A DNA stretch of 64,000 bases from Gnetum montanum (taxonomy: Eukaryota; Streptophyta; Gnetopsida; Gnetales; Gnetaceae). Shown one piece after another: positions 1-9,366 of the stretch. The notes below the pieces were generated by a model. That model ran no database searches. It saw only the letters and a list, made by a program, of their open reading frames with translations, and was not told where the DNA came from. The position numbers were made by a program, and so were the translations under genes. The stretch is from NCBI GenBank assembly GCA_015680685.1, contig MNCI01002041.1, positions 430,669 through 494,668 on the forward strand, given 5' to 3'. Within the stretch, counting starts at the first letter, position 1, and each line of letters opens with the position of its first letter.

Positions 1-278
1 ATACATCAACGTTAGAATAAAGAACTGGTCACTTTTCTTACACCTACTGCGGGCACTTGGAAAATATTCTATCTCTTGCAGAAATAAACTACAAGAGCTT
101 CGCTACAACTAACTAAAAGATGTCTAAATGAGGTGGAAGGCCCTATTATTTATAGGTCGAAATAGGCTCCACGTAAACGGGGCCACATCAACGCATGGAA
201 GGTTATGTCGACGGGGCCACATCGACACAGTCGCGTATACATGGCCTAATCGACACATTGACTAATGACACTTCATCA
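1..278 (-). repeat. E1 3' LTR (partial, cut by window edge)
   Basis: Matches 9970-10254 along its whole length and ends CTTCATCA, the inverse of the LTR start TGATGAG. A TATA box reads TATAAATAAT on the minus strand at 145-154. Between it and the LTR end are degenerate CpG palindromes of the GTCGAC/GTATAC type. Only the U3 and early R portion is inside the window. Confidence 0.9.
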
Positions 279-294
279 TACCCCCACGACTAAG
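279..294 (-). other. E1 polypurine tract (plus-strand primer)
   Basis: On the minus strand the sequence CTTAGTCGTGGGGGTA lies immediately before the 3' LTR start (TGATGAAG). This is the expected position for the RNase H-resistant purine primer. The context is shared by E2, E3 and E6, and is degraded in E7. Confidence 0.8.
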
Positions 295-529
295 TAAGAA
301 CTCATCCTCGAGTTACTCTACAAATTGGAAGGTATGGACTTTTATTTACAACGCACATGATCTAACACACATATGAAACACACATGACTCAACACTAATT
401 TTACCAAGTGCCCAAGTTACAGAGAAAGACAAGTTACAAAAAATGGTGGTGTTCTGAGATAAAATTGAACACCTTGTTGCTCCTGGAGTCTCTACTGTGT
501 AGAATGATGCACAAAATTGTTGGACAAGA

Positions 530-3372
530 TCACACTGTCCCTGGGGGTGATGGTTCTGATGGACCTTCACCAGCTTTTGGCCCATGCGATGGTGGTGGCA
601 CGAATGATGGTTGTCCCGCAGTTGTTGCAACTTTTGGAGGTAGCCAGAAAGCCTCCAAGAGAGCCCTCATTTTTTCTTCTTTGCTTCTGGGATCATTCAC
701 TGTCCAGGAAGCTTCACCAATGTGTGCTGGAACTGGAACCTCCCAAGGGCATGGCAGTGTCGGGAAGAGTTCTTTTAGGTTGATAAACCAGGCTACAAAC
801 TACTTTCGTTCAATGTCGAACACTTGAATTGATGCCTGCAGCTATTAGTAGTCATTCATTCGACAGCCCAGATTCTCCGCGACTGTACGTTGTCCTTCAA
901 ATCATGTGCAAAGAACCTCGAGTTCCGATTTTGCTATTTCCAATTTTTGCTTTGTTACTTTATGCGCTTGGAACTCTCCCTCGTATAGAGAATACGAGGT
1001 AGCCACTTGCTTTTCCAACTCTGACCGTGGTCTCTTGGCTGTGAGCATAGCCAGGTTTGCATAGCGAAGTTTGGCAAGCTCCATATATTCTGTCATCTCC
1101 TCAATCTGCAGCTCCTTAAGGCAGATTTCAGCTTGATTGTAGTCATTTAACCCATCAAAGATAGGTTGCCATACGTCGCCTCCTTCTCGGAGCTGTTGGA
1201 GTGCTTGGTTCATTTTTGCCTTTGTGACCTGAATCTGCTTTTCGTTTACTTCCTTCTGTAATCCCACTTGGTCCCTGTAATGATTTTTGATGTTTTCAAA
1301 TTTCGGGGCCTCATTCTTCCAAGCGGCGATTTCAATTGTAGATTTTTGTCGTAATGCCCGAACCTCCTCCATTGACAGATTTCGGTTCTCAGTGGCCAAC
1401 CTTCTTACGTCGGCATTCACCCTGGCTAGTTCTTCCTGCTGTTGGTGGATGAAATTTTTCATGTGTTCATTTTCTGCACCAACATTGCGTAGGCGATGAA
1501 CCTCCATGGTCAATCGAACGTTCTCCGTCAAGTCCTTGTTTAGAGTATATGCTCGAACGTCTACCAAGGACTTATCGAAGATCGTCGACTCTCACTCATC
1601 CTCAACTATTTGAAGTTTAGTCTGAAGCTGTTGATAAGCTTCATCTCTTGTGATTTCATGGTTGAGGATGGCTGGATCAGCAAGTTGGGTTCTTAATTGG
1701 GCTACTTCCATTGCCAAGCATTGACAAGTAGCTTGAGCAGCTTCAAGTTGCCCTTCCAAAACGAGGCTCTTACCCCTTGCCAAGGGCAGCTCTAATTGGG
1801 TTGTAGTAATGTTTTCTAGAAGGTTGAAGACATCCGAAAGTGGTTGCCCACTCCCCACCAGTTGGTCCAACAGTTCTTCATGTTGGGCTGCATCCATCCT
1901 ACTACGTGAAGTTTGGGTGGACGTTTGTACATCTTAAAGCCCATGTACATCTAGTACAGGCACTATCGGTGCATTGAGAACTGTAGCAATTGTGTCAGCA
2001 ACCACTTCAGCCACAACCTTCTGTCCCTGGTGCTGCATCACCAAGACTGTTGCCTCTTCACCATCTTCCAAGCGTACCTAGAAGGTAGTAGCATTCCATG
2101 AAATTTTAGGAAATAAATATCAAGTTGATAATGTTACCTCTCGGACGCTTGGATCTATTCTGGTTGGCACTTGTGTTTGGGCAGCAGAGAACATTGGCCC
2201 TGCTCTTTCCAGCAAGTTGACTGATCAAGCCACTTACTCCAGGTGGCTCATTGCAGGGCGATAGACCTAAGAGTCTTTCCCTTCACTAGTTCTACCTAAT
2301 TGCTCTTGCTAGCTCAAGAGCATTTTCCAGATTACGCAAATGTGTTCTGCAATAGTTTGCAAACCCGACCTTGTTTCTTGCTCAAGTGGTAAAGTGGTTG
2401 CTACTCCTCCTTTGTCTATGTGATGGTAGGAGTTTTTTCCTTCATCATTTCCCGCCAAGAGGCAATCAGGGCATGCCAGATTACATCATTGGAGTACTGT
2501 GCTATCCCTGCCCGTTTGCATAACTTTAGGATTAGGCAAGGAAAGGGGAGAGCTCGTCTTCCACGTTCGCTTTCAACGAACCTCTTTTCAATCTCCAAGA
2601 ATAACAGTTGTGGAAGACTCATTGGGAATTTCCCACTCAAGGCGGCACACGCACGAGCGGAGAAGGCTGTGATTTTGCTAGGTCTTACCATTGGGTTCAA
2701 GTGGTAAGACGTGATCTTTGAGTACACCCTCTCCACTGTGGTCAAAGAGCTTAATTCCTTGCGCTCTACCCCATAGCACCATTTGATCCATTCCGCCTTT
2801 ACCTCTGGGTCAACTTTTTTTGGAATTTCCACCACATCTACTCTGATCCTGGGCAACCCCAGAGCCTACGCTATTGCCTCCAAAGAGTAAGAGACATAAA
2901 TGTCTTTGATTCTTACTCTAGACCCTGGTTGTCGATTCGTCTAGAAGAGATAGGTCTCTCCTAAGTACCATTCACCACTGGTTGTGATGATTGGCCACAT
3001 CAAAGAGTGTCATAGTTGAAGCCTCACTTCTTCTAGCGCGTTCTCAAGGAATGGTCCAAAGTTTAGCTTTTGGAGGACCGTTCATTGCACCTCGCGTGGC
3101 ATGATAGCATTAAGACAGGCTTGGTTCAAGGTGACCTTAAGTCGTGGTGCTATCCCAAGAGTCTTATTCCCTTGCAATTGCTCGCTAAGAATCTCCTCTT
3201 CGGGAATCTGATGGATAGATTCCACGTCAGGTCCTTCGCGGAGGGGGCTAGTTGCATGAGAGTCCTCTGCATGCTCTGGCTATTGTACACCTCGTCCTCT
3301 TCCCATGTGTGGGCGCTTGTCCCTCGGTTGTGATGGTCCTTCACCCCTTGGGTGCCTTGGTTTGGGTGCCAT
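530..3372 (-). pseudogene. E1 aORF: extra 3' ORF, plant-transposon-like domain plus long coiled coil
   Basis: This ORF sits between pol and the 3' LTR in sense orientation. It starts at the ATG directly after a TTGATTGCAG acceptor-like site (protein start MAPKPRHPRGEG) and is homologous to the E2 aORF at 19585-22320. The 2416-2856 stretch resembles the 'putative plant transposon protein' domain found in Athila-type 3' ORFs, with a LPFPCLILKLCKRAGI motif. The 902-1897 stretch is a continuous heptad-rich coiled coil (Leu, Glu, Gln, Lys). No transmembrane segment is visible, so an envelope role is not supported. Function is unknown; a structural or RNA/DNA-binding partner of Gag is only a guess. 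Several frameshifts and stops make it a pseudogene. The C-terminal stop position is less certain than the start. Confidence 0.75.
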
Positions 3373-3435
3373 CTGCAATCAAACATAACCATCCATTAAA
3401 CTGTGCATAAGTAGCTTAAGATGGTCCTTATACAC
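3373..3435 (-). other. Predicted 63-nt intron just before the E1 aORF
   Basis: The minus strand reads GAGAAG|GTGTATAAGG at the 5' end and TTGATTGCAG|ATGG at the 3' end. The equivalent intervals in E2 (63 nt), E6 (62), the 28.7 kb 3'-end fragment (60) and E3 (69) all keep AAG|GT and AG|ATGG while the interior diverges. Confidence 0.55.
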
Positions 3436-3634
3436 CTTCTCAGTTTGACTAGGTTATGTTATTGGCACAAGCATTCCTTTAAGTTGCCCGAAGTGTTGAT
3501 TTATAGGCTAGAGAAAAAAACAACAAGGGTTAAGTTTAGAGTTTTTAAAACGTTTTTTTTCGTTTCTTCCCTTAGGGTTGCAAAGTTTGAATTAACTAAT
3601 TAATTAATTATTTATTTATTTATTTAGACTTCAA

Positions 3635-3648
3635 CCCCCATGACTGAG
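3635..3648 (-). other. Internal PPT-like motif, E1 mid-UTR copy
   Basis: Minus strand CTCAGTCATGGGGG, nearly the same as the terminal PPT context. It lies between the internal TATA box and the aORF. E2 (22679-22692) and the E3 fragment (28845-28858) have it in the corresponding place. Confidence 0.45.
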
Positions 3649-3800
3649 AGCATACCTCCAGGTGCTCAAGAGGGTAAGGATCGGTAGATGCGGACACGCG
3701 ATAGGATAGGTAGGTGCTTGGGAAGAGTTGGGCAAAAAAAATGGCAAAATCTCCCCTCAATTTGTTTGCCAAATGATAAGTTTTCATAGCACAGTGGGTG

Positions 3801-3905
3801 TATATATAGGGGTTGGGCACTGCGTCGACGGGGCCGTGTATACGCAGGAGGCTGCGTATACGGGGCCCCGTATACACAGGGGTGTTCACCCGTTGACCAG
3901 CCCAG
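3801..3905 (-). promoter_or_regulatory. E1 internal promoter-like module upstream of the aORF
   Basis: The minus strand carries CCTATATATA at 3801-3810. Just upstream (3815-3900) is a GC-rich cluster of dyad motifs: GTCGACG, GCGTATAC, CGTATACG and GGGGCCCC. The same motif types precede the TATA box in the E1 LTR U3 (10141-10240). The surroundings are AT-rich, so the block stands out. It lies about 430 bases upstream of the aORF ATG and beyond the 3' end of pol. Promoter activity is inferred. Confidence 0.6.
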
Positions 3906-5395
3906 AAAAAAATCTAAAATGATGAATTTGAAACATCAAATTGGGGAGGTTAAACTACCTAAGAGGCCTAGTCATGGCTAAGGATAGGAGGAGGGTAATT
4001 GGGGCTTGAAAAAGAGTCAAAAATAGGAGAACGTGACTCAAAAGAACTCTGCGGGGAAGAAATCAAGTGATGGGACCCTGAAAATAATCAACCACGAAAT
4101 CCAAAGGATGGGAGTCTTAACAGGTGGGACCAAGAATATGCAGATGGGTCCTCCCCATAGTAGGCGATAGCCCTAGTAGCCCCTGCATATCTTTAACACC
4201 GGGGTCTATGGGCCCCGGGGTCAAGAAATGGTGTTCGCCAGTTAAAACTCTTATCCAAGAGATCCTACCAAGGAATGAGAAGCCCATGGAGACCACGATG
4301 AACTTGCAAAACATAAAATGGGCAGTGAGGTGAGTTACAGAGAGAAATGGGTGCCGAGAGAGACGATAGAATGAAAATTCTGACCATTGGTCACATGAAC
4401 CCTATGTGCAGTTGTGGTTAAGTGACCTGATAGAACCTTTCCTAAGTTCAGACCTAAACCCCACCACATTCAGTGACATCGCAGCGACAAACGAAGCCCC
4501 GACCATCCCTCAAAGAAGCAGGAATGCACCCACAGAGAACCACCACTCCAACAAGCATGAGAGGAAGGAAGTGAAATGGGACAAAGTTAGAGGGGATGAA
4601 GGAAGTCCCATAACTAGTGCTTGTGGCTCGTGAGAGGCAGTCTAAGGGGTGTTCTTTGAATTCCCCCATAGTGAGGTCATGATGATTTTTTTTTCTTTTT
4701 TGGGGGAACCACACCATACAAAGACCCATGCATGTTTGCATGCATTCGACCAAGGGATGTGCTTTGAATCCTCATGCTTATTTGTTTTTTTTTTTGAATT
4801 TTTCGGTGAGGACCACACCATGCAAGGTTGAACTGCCTAGAAGCTTCCATGGAGAGAAAAATGTGGAGTGGTAGGAAATCCGTAAGGACACACCGGCAAC
4901 TCAGGGGATAAGAGAGAGTGACGAATGTGGCATTCCCCTTGAAGTCACACCCAATTCAAACCATTGGGTCATCCCCAAGTCTAGGAACTACACAAGTCAC
5001 ACATTAATTATAATGTTCTTAAGTGAAGGGGTTGCATGTTCTCAACAGAAGAAAAACCATGGAATGGGTGAATGGGTGGATGACATGGACTCATTGCTGA
5101 TTTTAGGAGCTGAAAATAGACATAAAGTCCAAGGACAACCATGCGAGGGCGGGATCCAAATAACTGGGTGGACTATTACATTACCCATCGTAATGAAAAC
5201 CATCTATGCCAGACGCCTGATGACAATAAGACGATGGGTTAGCGATCACATGAAAAATGAAACACACACAAAGAAACGGAAAATAATTAAAAAAAGAAAA
5301 AACTAGAGAAGAATTGGCAAACGTATGAATGATGTTGAAAAATAAAAAGTGTAAAACAAAAAATTACAAAACGGTGAGGGATGTAGTGAAATGGA
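3906..5395 (-). other. E1 untranslated stretch between integrase and internal promoter
   Basis: No coding potential of retroelement type is visible. Blocks near 4130-4430 and 4910-4990 align with the E3 3' regions near 29041-29320 and 31201-31270, so this is the shared 3' UTR of the family. It contains T-runs at about 4690 and 4785, and only short chance ORFs. Confidence 0.7.
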
Positions 5396-6620
5396 TTAGC
5401 AGGGATGATGGTCTCCCCCATGACTGGGTGGAAAGGAGGAGACGCGAAAAATGGAACGAGGCTGTCCTGGTGATGATGAGGTGATTGCACTAGTTGAATG
5501 GAGTTCACGGAAAGGTTTTAGTTGTTGGCGGTTGACCAACTACGTTCTGGTGGGGTCCTTAGGTTTGTGGATAAGCAAGGCCCTGGATGGGAAGGTTTCG
5601 GGGACAATGTAAGGTCCCTCCCACGGTGTTTGAAACTTGGTCAATTGAGATACGTGTGAGGGGTTCCAATATAACACCTTATCTCCACATCTAAATGTGA
5701 CCTTCCGAATCCTAAGATCATGTCATTTTTTGTTATAAGCCTTGTGGATTTCATTTGAAGATAGGGCTACTAATCGGTTCTCATCTAGCACACTTAAGTT
5801 GATGAGTCGTTCACATTGTGCTAGCGGTAGGTCAAGGCCCAAGTCACTGGCTATGTATGATGTGCGGAGTTCAGCCTGAATTGGAAGTATTAGTAACTTT
5901 CTGTACACTAACTCATAGGGAGAGTACTCTACAGGGAGTTTCCAAGTGGAGCAATAGGCCCATAGGACATCGTTAAGTTTGGTGCTCCAATCCCTCCTAT
6001 ATTTGTTGATGGTTCAGCTAAGGATCTTGGTGATCTCCCTATTGGTGACTTCGGCCTGCCCGTTGGCTTGGGGGTGATAGGGTGTTGTAAATTTATGGAT
6101 GACCCCCAAGTGTTGCATGAGTTTCTGAAAAGTGACACCTATGAAATGAGTCCCATTATCGGAAATGAGTGCACGTGTCACTCCAAACTTGTTGATGATT
6201 TATTGTTAGAAAAATCATGTGACGGTGTTGGAAGAACAGTTGATGACAGCTGCCACTTCTACCCACTTTGTACAGTAGTCCATAGCTATGATAATATATG
6301 CCTTTCCGTTTGACAAGGGAGTGATGAGCCCCATAAAGTCGATACCCCAAATGTCGAAGGGCTCTAGTGGTTGGATCCACTATTGAGGTCCCTCCAACCA
6401 TGTCGTCATCCCATCATCCCTCTCACATCGTTCACAGGAGCAGGCAAACCATTGTGCATCCTTGAAGATGGTGGGCCAGTAATACCCTGCAAGAAAGATC
6501 TTAATGGCAATGCGATGTCCAGCATAGTGGCCCCCATAAGGGCCCTCATGAGCATCTTGGAGGACACATAGTGTATCATCATCAGGGACACACCATCGAA
6601 CCAAGCCATCTACACACACC
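5396..6620 (-). pseudogene. E1 integrase domain of pol
   Basis: Integrase inserts the cDNA into the chromosome. The N-terminal HHCC zinc finger is present (HEGPYGGHYAGHR near 6560, then CSCERC near 6440). The catalytic core keeps all three acidic sites: GIDFMG, ISDNGTHF, and the Glu of GQAEVTNREI. Core frames are broken by frameshifts near 6160-6330. The C-terminal part has the WEGPYIV module and ends SHGGDHHPC before the TAA at 5396. The E3 copy ends in the homologous SCGGDGHKC. A CCCCCATGACTG block at 5415-5426 falls in this terminal peptide. Confidence 0.88.
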
Positions 6621-6899
6621 TTGTAAAGGTGGTCGTTGATTTCTATGAAGTGCTTGGCCTTATGGAGAAACTGTTGTTTCTACCGATGGTTCCACTCCTT
6701 TGGCAACTCTTGAGTGATGAGGTAGGTGAGGATGTGGTTAAACTAAGGGGATTCCTTGGGCACTTGCAGATCGACTACACCGGTGAAGAGGAGTTCATCT
6801 GGAAATTGGTTGAATATGGGCTTCTCTACTTCTGTGTCATCCCATCGCAATCGAGACAAGTGGTCAGCAATCACATTCTCGGTCCCCTTTCGGTCTACC

Positions 6900-7430
6900 A
6901 TGGTGAGATCAAACTCCTAAAGAATCACCAGCCACCGAATGATGCGGGAGCTCACTGTTGGTTTGTTCATCAGGAACCGGATATCACTGTGGTCAATATG
7001 CACAAACACCTTGTATCTGAGCACATAGTGCTGGAATTTGTCCAAGGCGAACACCACTGCCATCAACTCCTTTTCAGTGGTGGTGTAGTTGAGCTGAGCA
7101 CCCACAATGCTATGGCTTACACAATGGATATAGTATGGATGTTTCTAATCATCACACTGTGTAAGCACGGCTCCCAAGGCATAATTNTAATGCTATGGCT
7201 TACACAGTGGATATAGTATGGACGTTTCTAATCATCACACTGTGTAAGCACGGCTCCCAAGGCATAATTAGATGCATCCATCATGATGTGGAAGGGCCTG
7301 GACCAATTAGGTGCCTGTAGAACTAGAGTTTCTATGGGTTTCTTTTTAAGAAATTGGAATGCAAAGTTGCATTCCTTGGTCCAAATGAACGGAGCATCCT
7401 TCTTTCTAAGTTCTACCAATGGCTTGGTGA
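6900..7430 (-). pseudogene. E1 RNase H domain of pol
   Basis: RNase H degrades the RNA strand during reverse transcription. The 7228-7419 part has the connection sequence ending in MMDASNYALGAVL with the first catalytic Asp. The 6917-7105 part has the TEKELMAVVFALDKF motif with its Glu, and DHSDIRFLM. The two halves are separated by an 81-base duplication around an N at 7187, which looks like an assembly error rather than a mutation. Only one RNase H domain is present, unlike E8. Confidence 0.88.
7106..7269. other. Artefactual 81-bp duplication around an N at 7187
   Basis: 7106-7186 and 7189-7269 are the same 81 bases with two differences, flanking a single N. This is the pattern of two contig ends that overlap but were not merged. 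It breaks E1 RNase H. Confidence 0.85.
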
Positions 7431-8211
7431 TCTTCGAGAAGTTTTCAATGAATCACCGGTAGTAACCAGTGTGGCCAAGGAATGACTGAACATCTTTTAC
7501 GATGCTTGGTTTGGGTGATTCCTTGGATAACCCTGATCTTTTTAGGGTCCATGCTGATCCCTGTCTGTGAGATGCGATGCCCCAGCACAATGCCTTCTTG
7601 GACCATCAAATGACTCTTCTGCCAATTGAGCTGCAAATTAGTGTCTACACACCATTTCAAAACCTGCTCAAGACGGTCCAAGGCTTGCTCGAACATGGCC
7701 CCATAGGTAGAGAAGTCATCCATGAAGACTTCTACCCCATTGTCGATCTGTTGTTGGAAGATGCTGAGTATGAGGCGTTGGAACGTGGCAGGCGCATTAC
7801 ACAGGCCAAAGGGCATCTTCTTGTATGCGAAAGNATGGCAGGCGCATTACATAGGCCAAAGGGCATCTTCTTGTATGCGAAAGTCCCCCAGGGACTTGTG
7901 AAAGTTGTTTTGGACTGGTCCTCTGGTGCAATTTGGATCTGGTTATAGCCACTCTAACCATCCAAAAAACTGTAGTAGCAGTGCCCTGCGATGGTGTCCA
8001 ATACCTGGTCCACAAATGGGAGAGCAAAGTGGTCCTTGAAGGTAGCCATGTTAAGCAACCAGAAATCAATACAGACCCTCCATTTTCCACCTTTCTTTGG
8101 CACAATAACGAGTGGGCTGACCCATTCGCTATCGGCAATAGAATAGATGAACCCCGCCTTTAGTAATTGTTCGATTTCATCTTTTACGACCTTCTTCAGT
8201 TTGGGATTCAA
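7431..8211 (-). pseudogene. E1 reverse transcriptase domain of pol
   Basis: The fingers carry WVSPLVIVPKKGGKWRVCID. The catalytic box reads VEVFMDDFSTYG, the FMDD form common in Athila-type elements, and is followed by LGHRISQTGI. One in-frame TAG replaces the Tyr after FLDG at about 7950. A 49-base duplication flanking the N at 7834 breaks the frame in the MPFGLCNAPATFQR region and is probably a join artefact. The linker at 8230-8553 (ELKSLSAHLEYAFL, then AFAWSYPEL) joins RT to protease as in related elements. Confidence 0.92.
7785..7883. other. Artefactual 49-bp duplication around an N at 7834
   Basis: 7785-7833 and 7835-7883 are the same segment with two differences, flanking an N. It breaks E1 RT at the conserved FGLCNAPATFQR region. 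Confidence 0.85.
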
Positions 8212-8229
8212 TCATCTTTGTGGCTGTCG

Positions 8230-8660
8230 TCATGGCTTCATGGAAAGGTCAATATAGATTCGATGCGGGTAGACCCTGGGATCAACTCCAGTTAACTCAG
8301 GATATGACCATGCAAATGCAGCAACCCATTTGTTTACCACCTTCAACAATCTCTTGTTTTGTTCAGGAGCAAGGGTGGCATTGATAATTACTAACTTTTC
8401 ATTTTGCAAAAATGCATATTCCAAGTGAGCCGATAAAGACTTTAGCTCAAGGGGCTCTTGTTTGAAGCTTTCAAGGATTTGCAGCTTTCCTTCCATTTCG
8501 TTCATGCTTTCAACGTAGGCTTGTACAAGCCCCTCAGACAGTTCCATGCACAATGCAATGCTAGCAGGATCAGCTGTCAGCCATTGGGTGCCCTCTTGGT
8601 TAGTGGCTGCTGCGTATAGGCACTGTTGAACAGGTGATTCCTCAGTACACCAACTGCATG
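8230..8660 (-). pseudogene. E1 protease-RT linker region of pol
   Basis: Encodes the conserved linker of this superfamily: a repeated acidic segment, EPLELKSLSAHLEYAF, then KWVAAFAWSYPELTGV and a YIDLSMKP end leading into RT. The same linker is found in E3 (34429-34840) and E9 (about 47180-47580). It has no known enzymatic role. Confidence 0.75.
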
Positions 8661-8799
8661 TTTGAATGGATATCTGCTTAGCGAACCATAACTGTTACAC
8701 ACAGTTGCACCCTAAGTCACTGTACGCGATGCATGGAACGCGCTTCTTCTCAATCTCTTGGAAAGGATTTTCCTTTGAAATTTCAAGGGACAGATCTCA

Positions 8800-9062
8800 G
8801 AGTGCTAGTCATGCGTCTACCGTGCTCAGCCAGGCTCTTCCCATGATAATTGGGAAGTTCCCCTTGCAGTTCTCCACATGGATGACCAAGAAATCAACAA
8901 GATAGGACCACCCACAAACGGTGGTCACTATGTCCTCCACCAATCCCAAGGAAACGATGATGGACTGGTTTGCTAACTCGAGCCAAATGTTGCTCTTCTT
9001 TAACGAGGGCAAGTTCCAGTTCTTGTACATGTCATGAGAGATCAAATTGACTCCTAAACCTC
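8800..9062 (-). pseudogene. E1 aspartic protease domain
   Basis: A retropepsin-type protease that would process Gag-Pol. GVNLISHDMYKNW, LVDFLVIHV and the C-terminal FPIIMGRAWLSTVDA are clear. The catalytic triplet reads DGG instead of DSG/DTG, because the region immediately upstream is a deletion junction with the gag stub. It could not work as it stands. Confidence 0.82.
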
Positions 9063-9200
9063 CATCTCTCGCTATCGTAGATGCTCATCCTGATGTAGGA
9101 CGAAAGTGAAGTTAGGGACATAATCATAAGGATGCTTGTACACCACTCAACATTCTTGTGGCACCAATGGGTTAGATACCTCTCTCTTGTGAGAAGACAT
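9063..9200 (-). pseudogene. E1 gag N-terminal stub
   Basis: Starts MSSHKREVS and runs to FTFVLHQDEHLR, then changes to protease sequence. It is homologous to the N-terminus of the E3 and E4 gags (VVY...NFT.ILHQDEQ). An in-frame TGA replaces the CGG/CGA Arg codon seen in E4. About 2 kb of gag, including the zinc knuckle, is absent. E1 could therefore only have moved with Gag supplied in trans, if the deletion predates its insertion. Confidence 0.75.
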
Positions 9201-9347
9201 ATTGGATGTTAGATGGTCCATGTAATCGATGTACCTTACTACTTACTTTAATCCGCCTAACGTGCGTAAATGTTTCTATCATGGGTCCGTTCCAATGACT
9301 TGAATGATAATTTCACTAAGGTTAGATGATGCATGTAAGACTAACAG

Positions 9348-9365
9348 TCCTTGGCAATGGCGCCA
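9348..9365 (-). other. E1 primer-binding site (tRNA-Asp type)
   Basis: The minus strand reads TGGCGCCATTGCCAAGGA, one base from the 5' LTR. It resembles the complement of the plant tRNA-Asp 3' end (TGGCGCCGTTGCCGGGGA) with three changes. Confidence 0.85.
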
Positions 9366-9366
9366 A

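Noticed and set aside
408-827. Plus-strand ORF of 139 codons near the left edge
   Set aside because: Antisense to the C-terminal part of the E1 aORF. Composition and homology are explained by the minus strand.
530-3372. aORF as a retroviral envelope gene
   Set aside because: The position is env-like, but no signal peptide, transmembrane segment or glycosylation-rich region is visible. The protein looks like a coiled-coil intracellular protein.
6629-7216. Long plus-strand ORF (195 codons)
   Set aside because: It is the antisense of E1 RNase H and the RT end, and it crosses an N-associated duplication. No independent coding evidence.
7106-7269. Biological tandem duplication inside RNase H
   Set aside because: It flanks a single N with near-identical copies, best explained as an unmerged assembly overlap.
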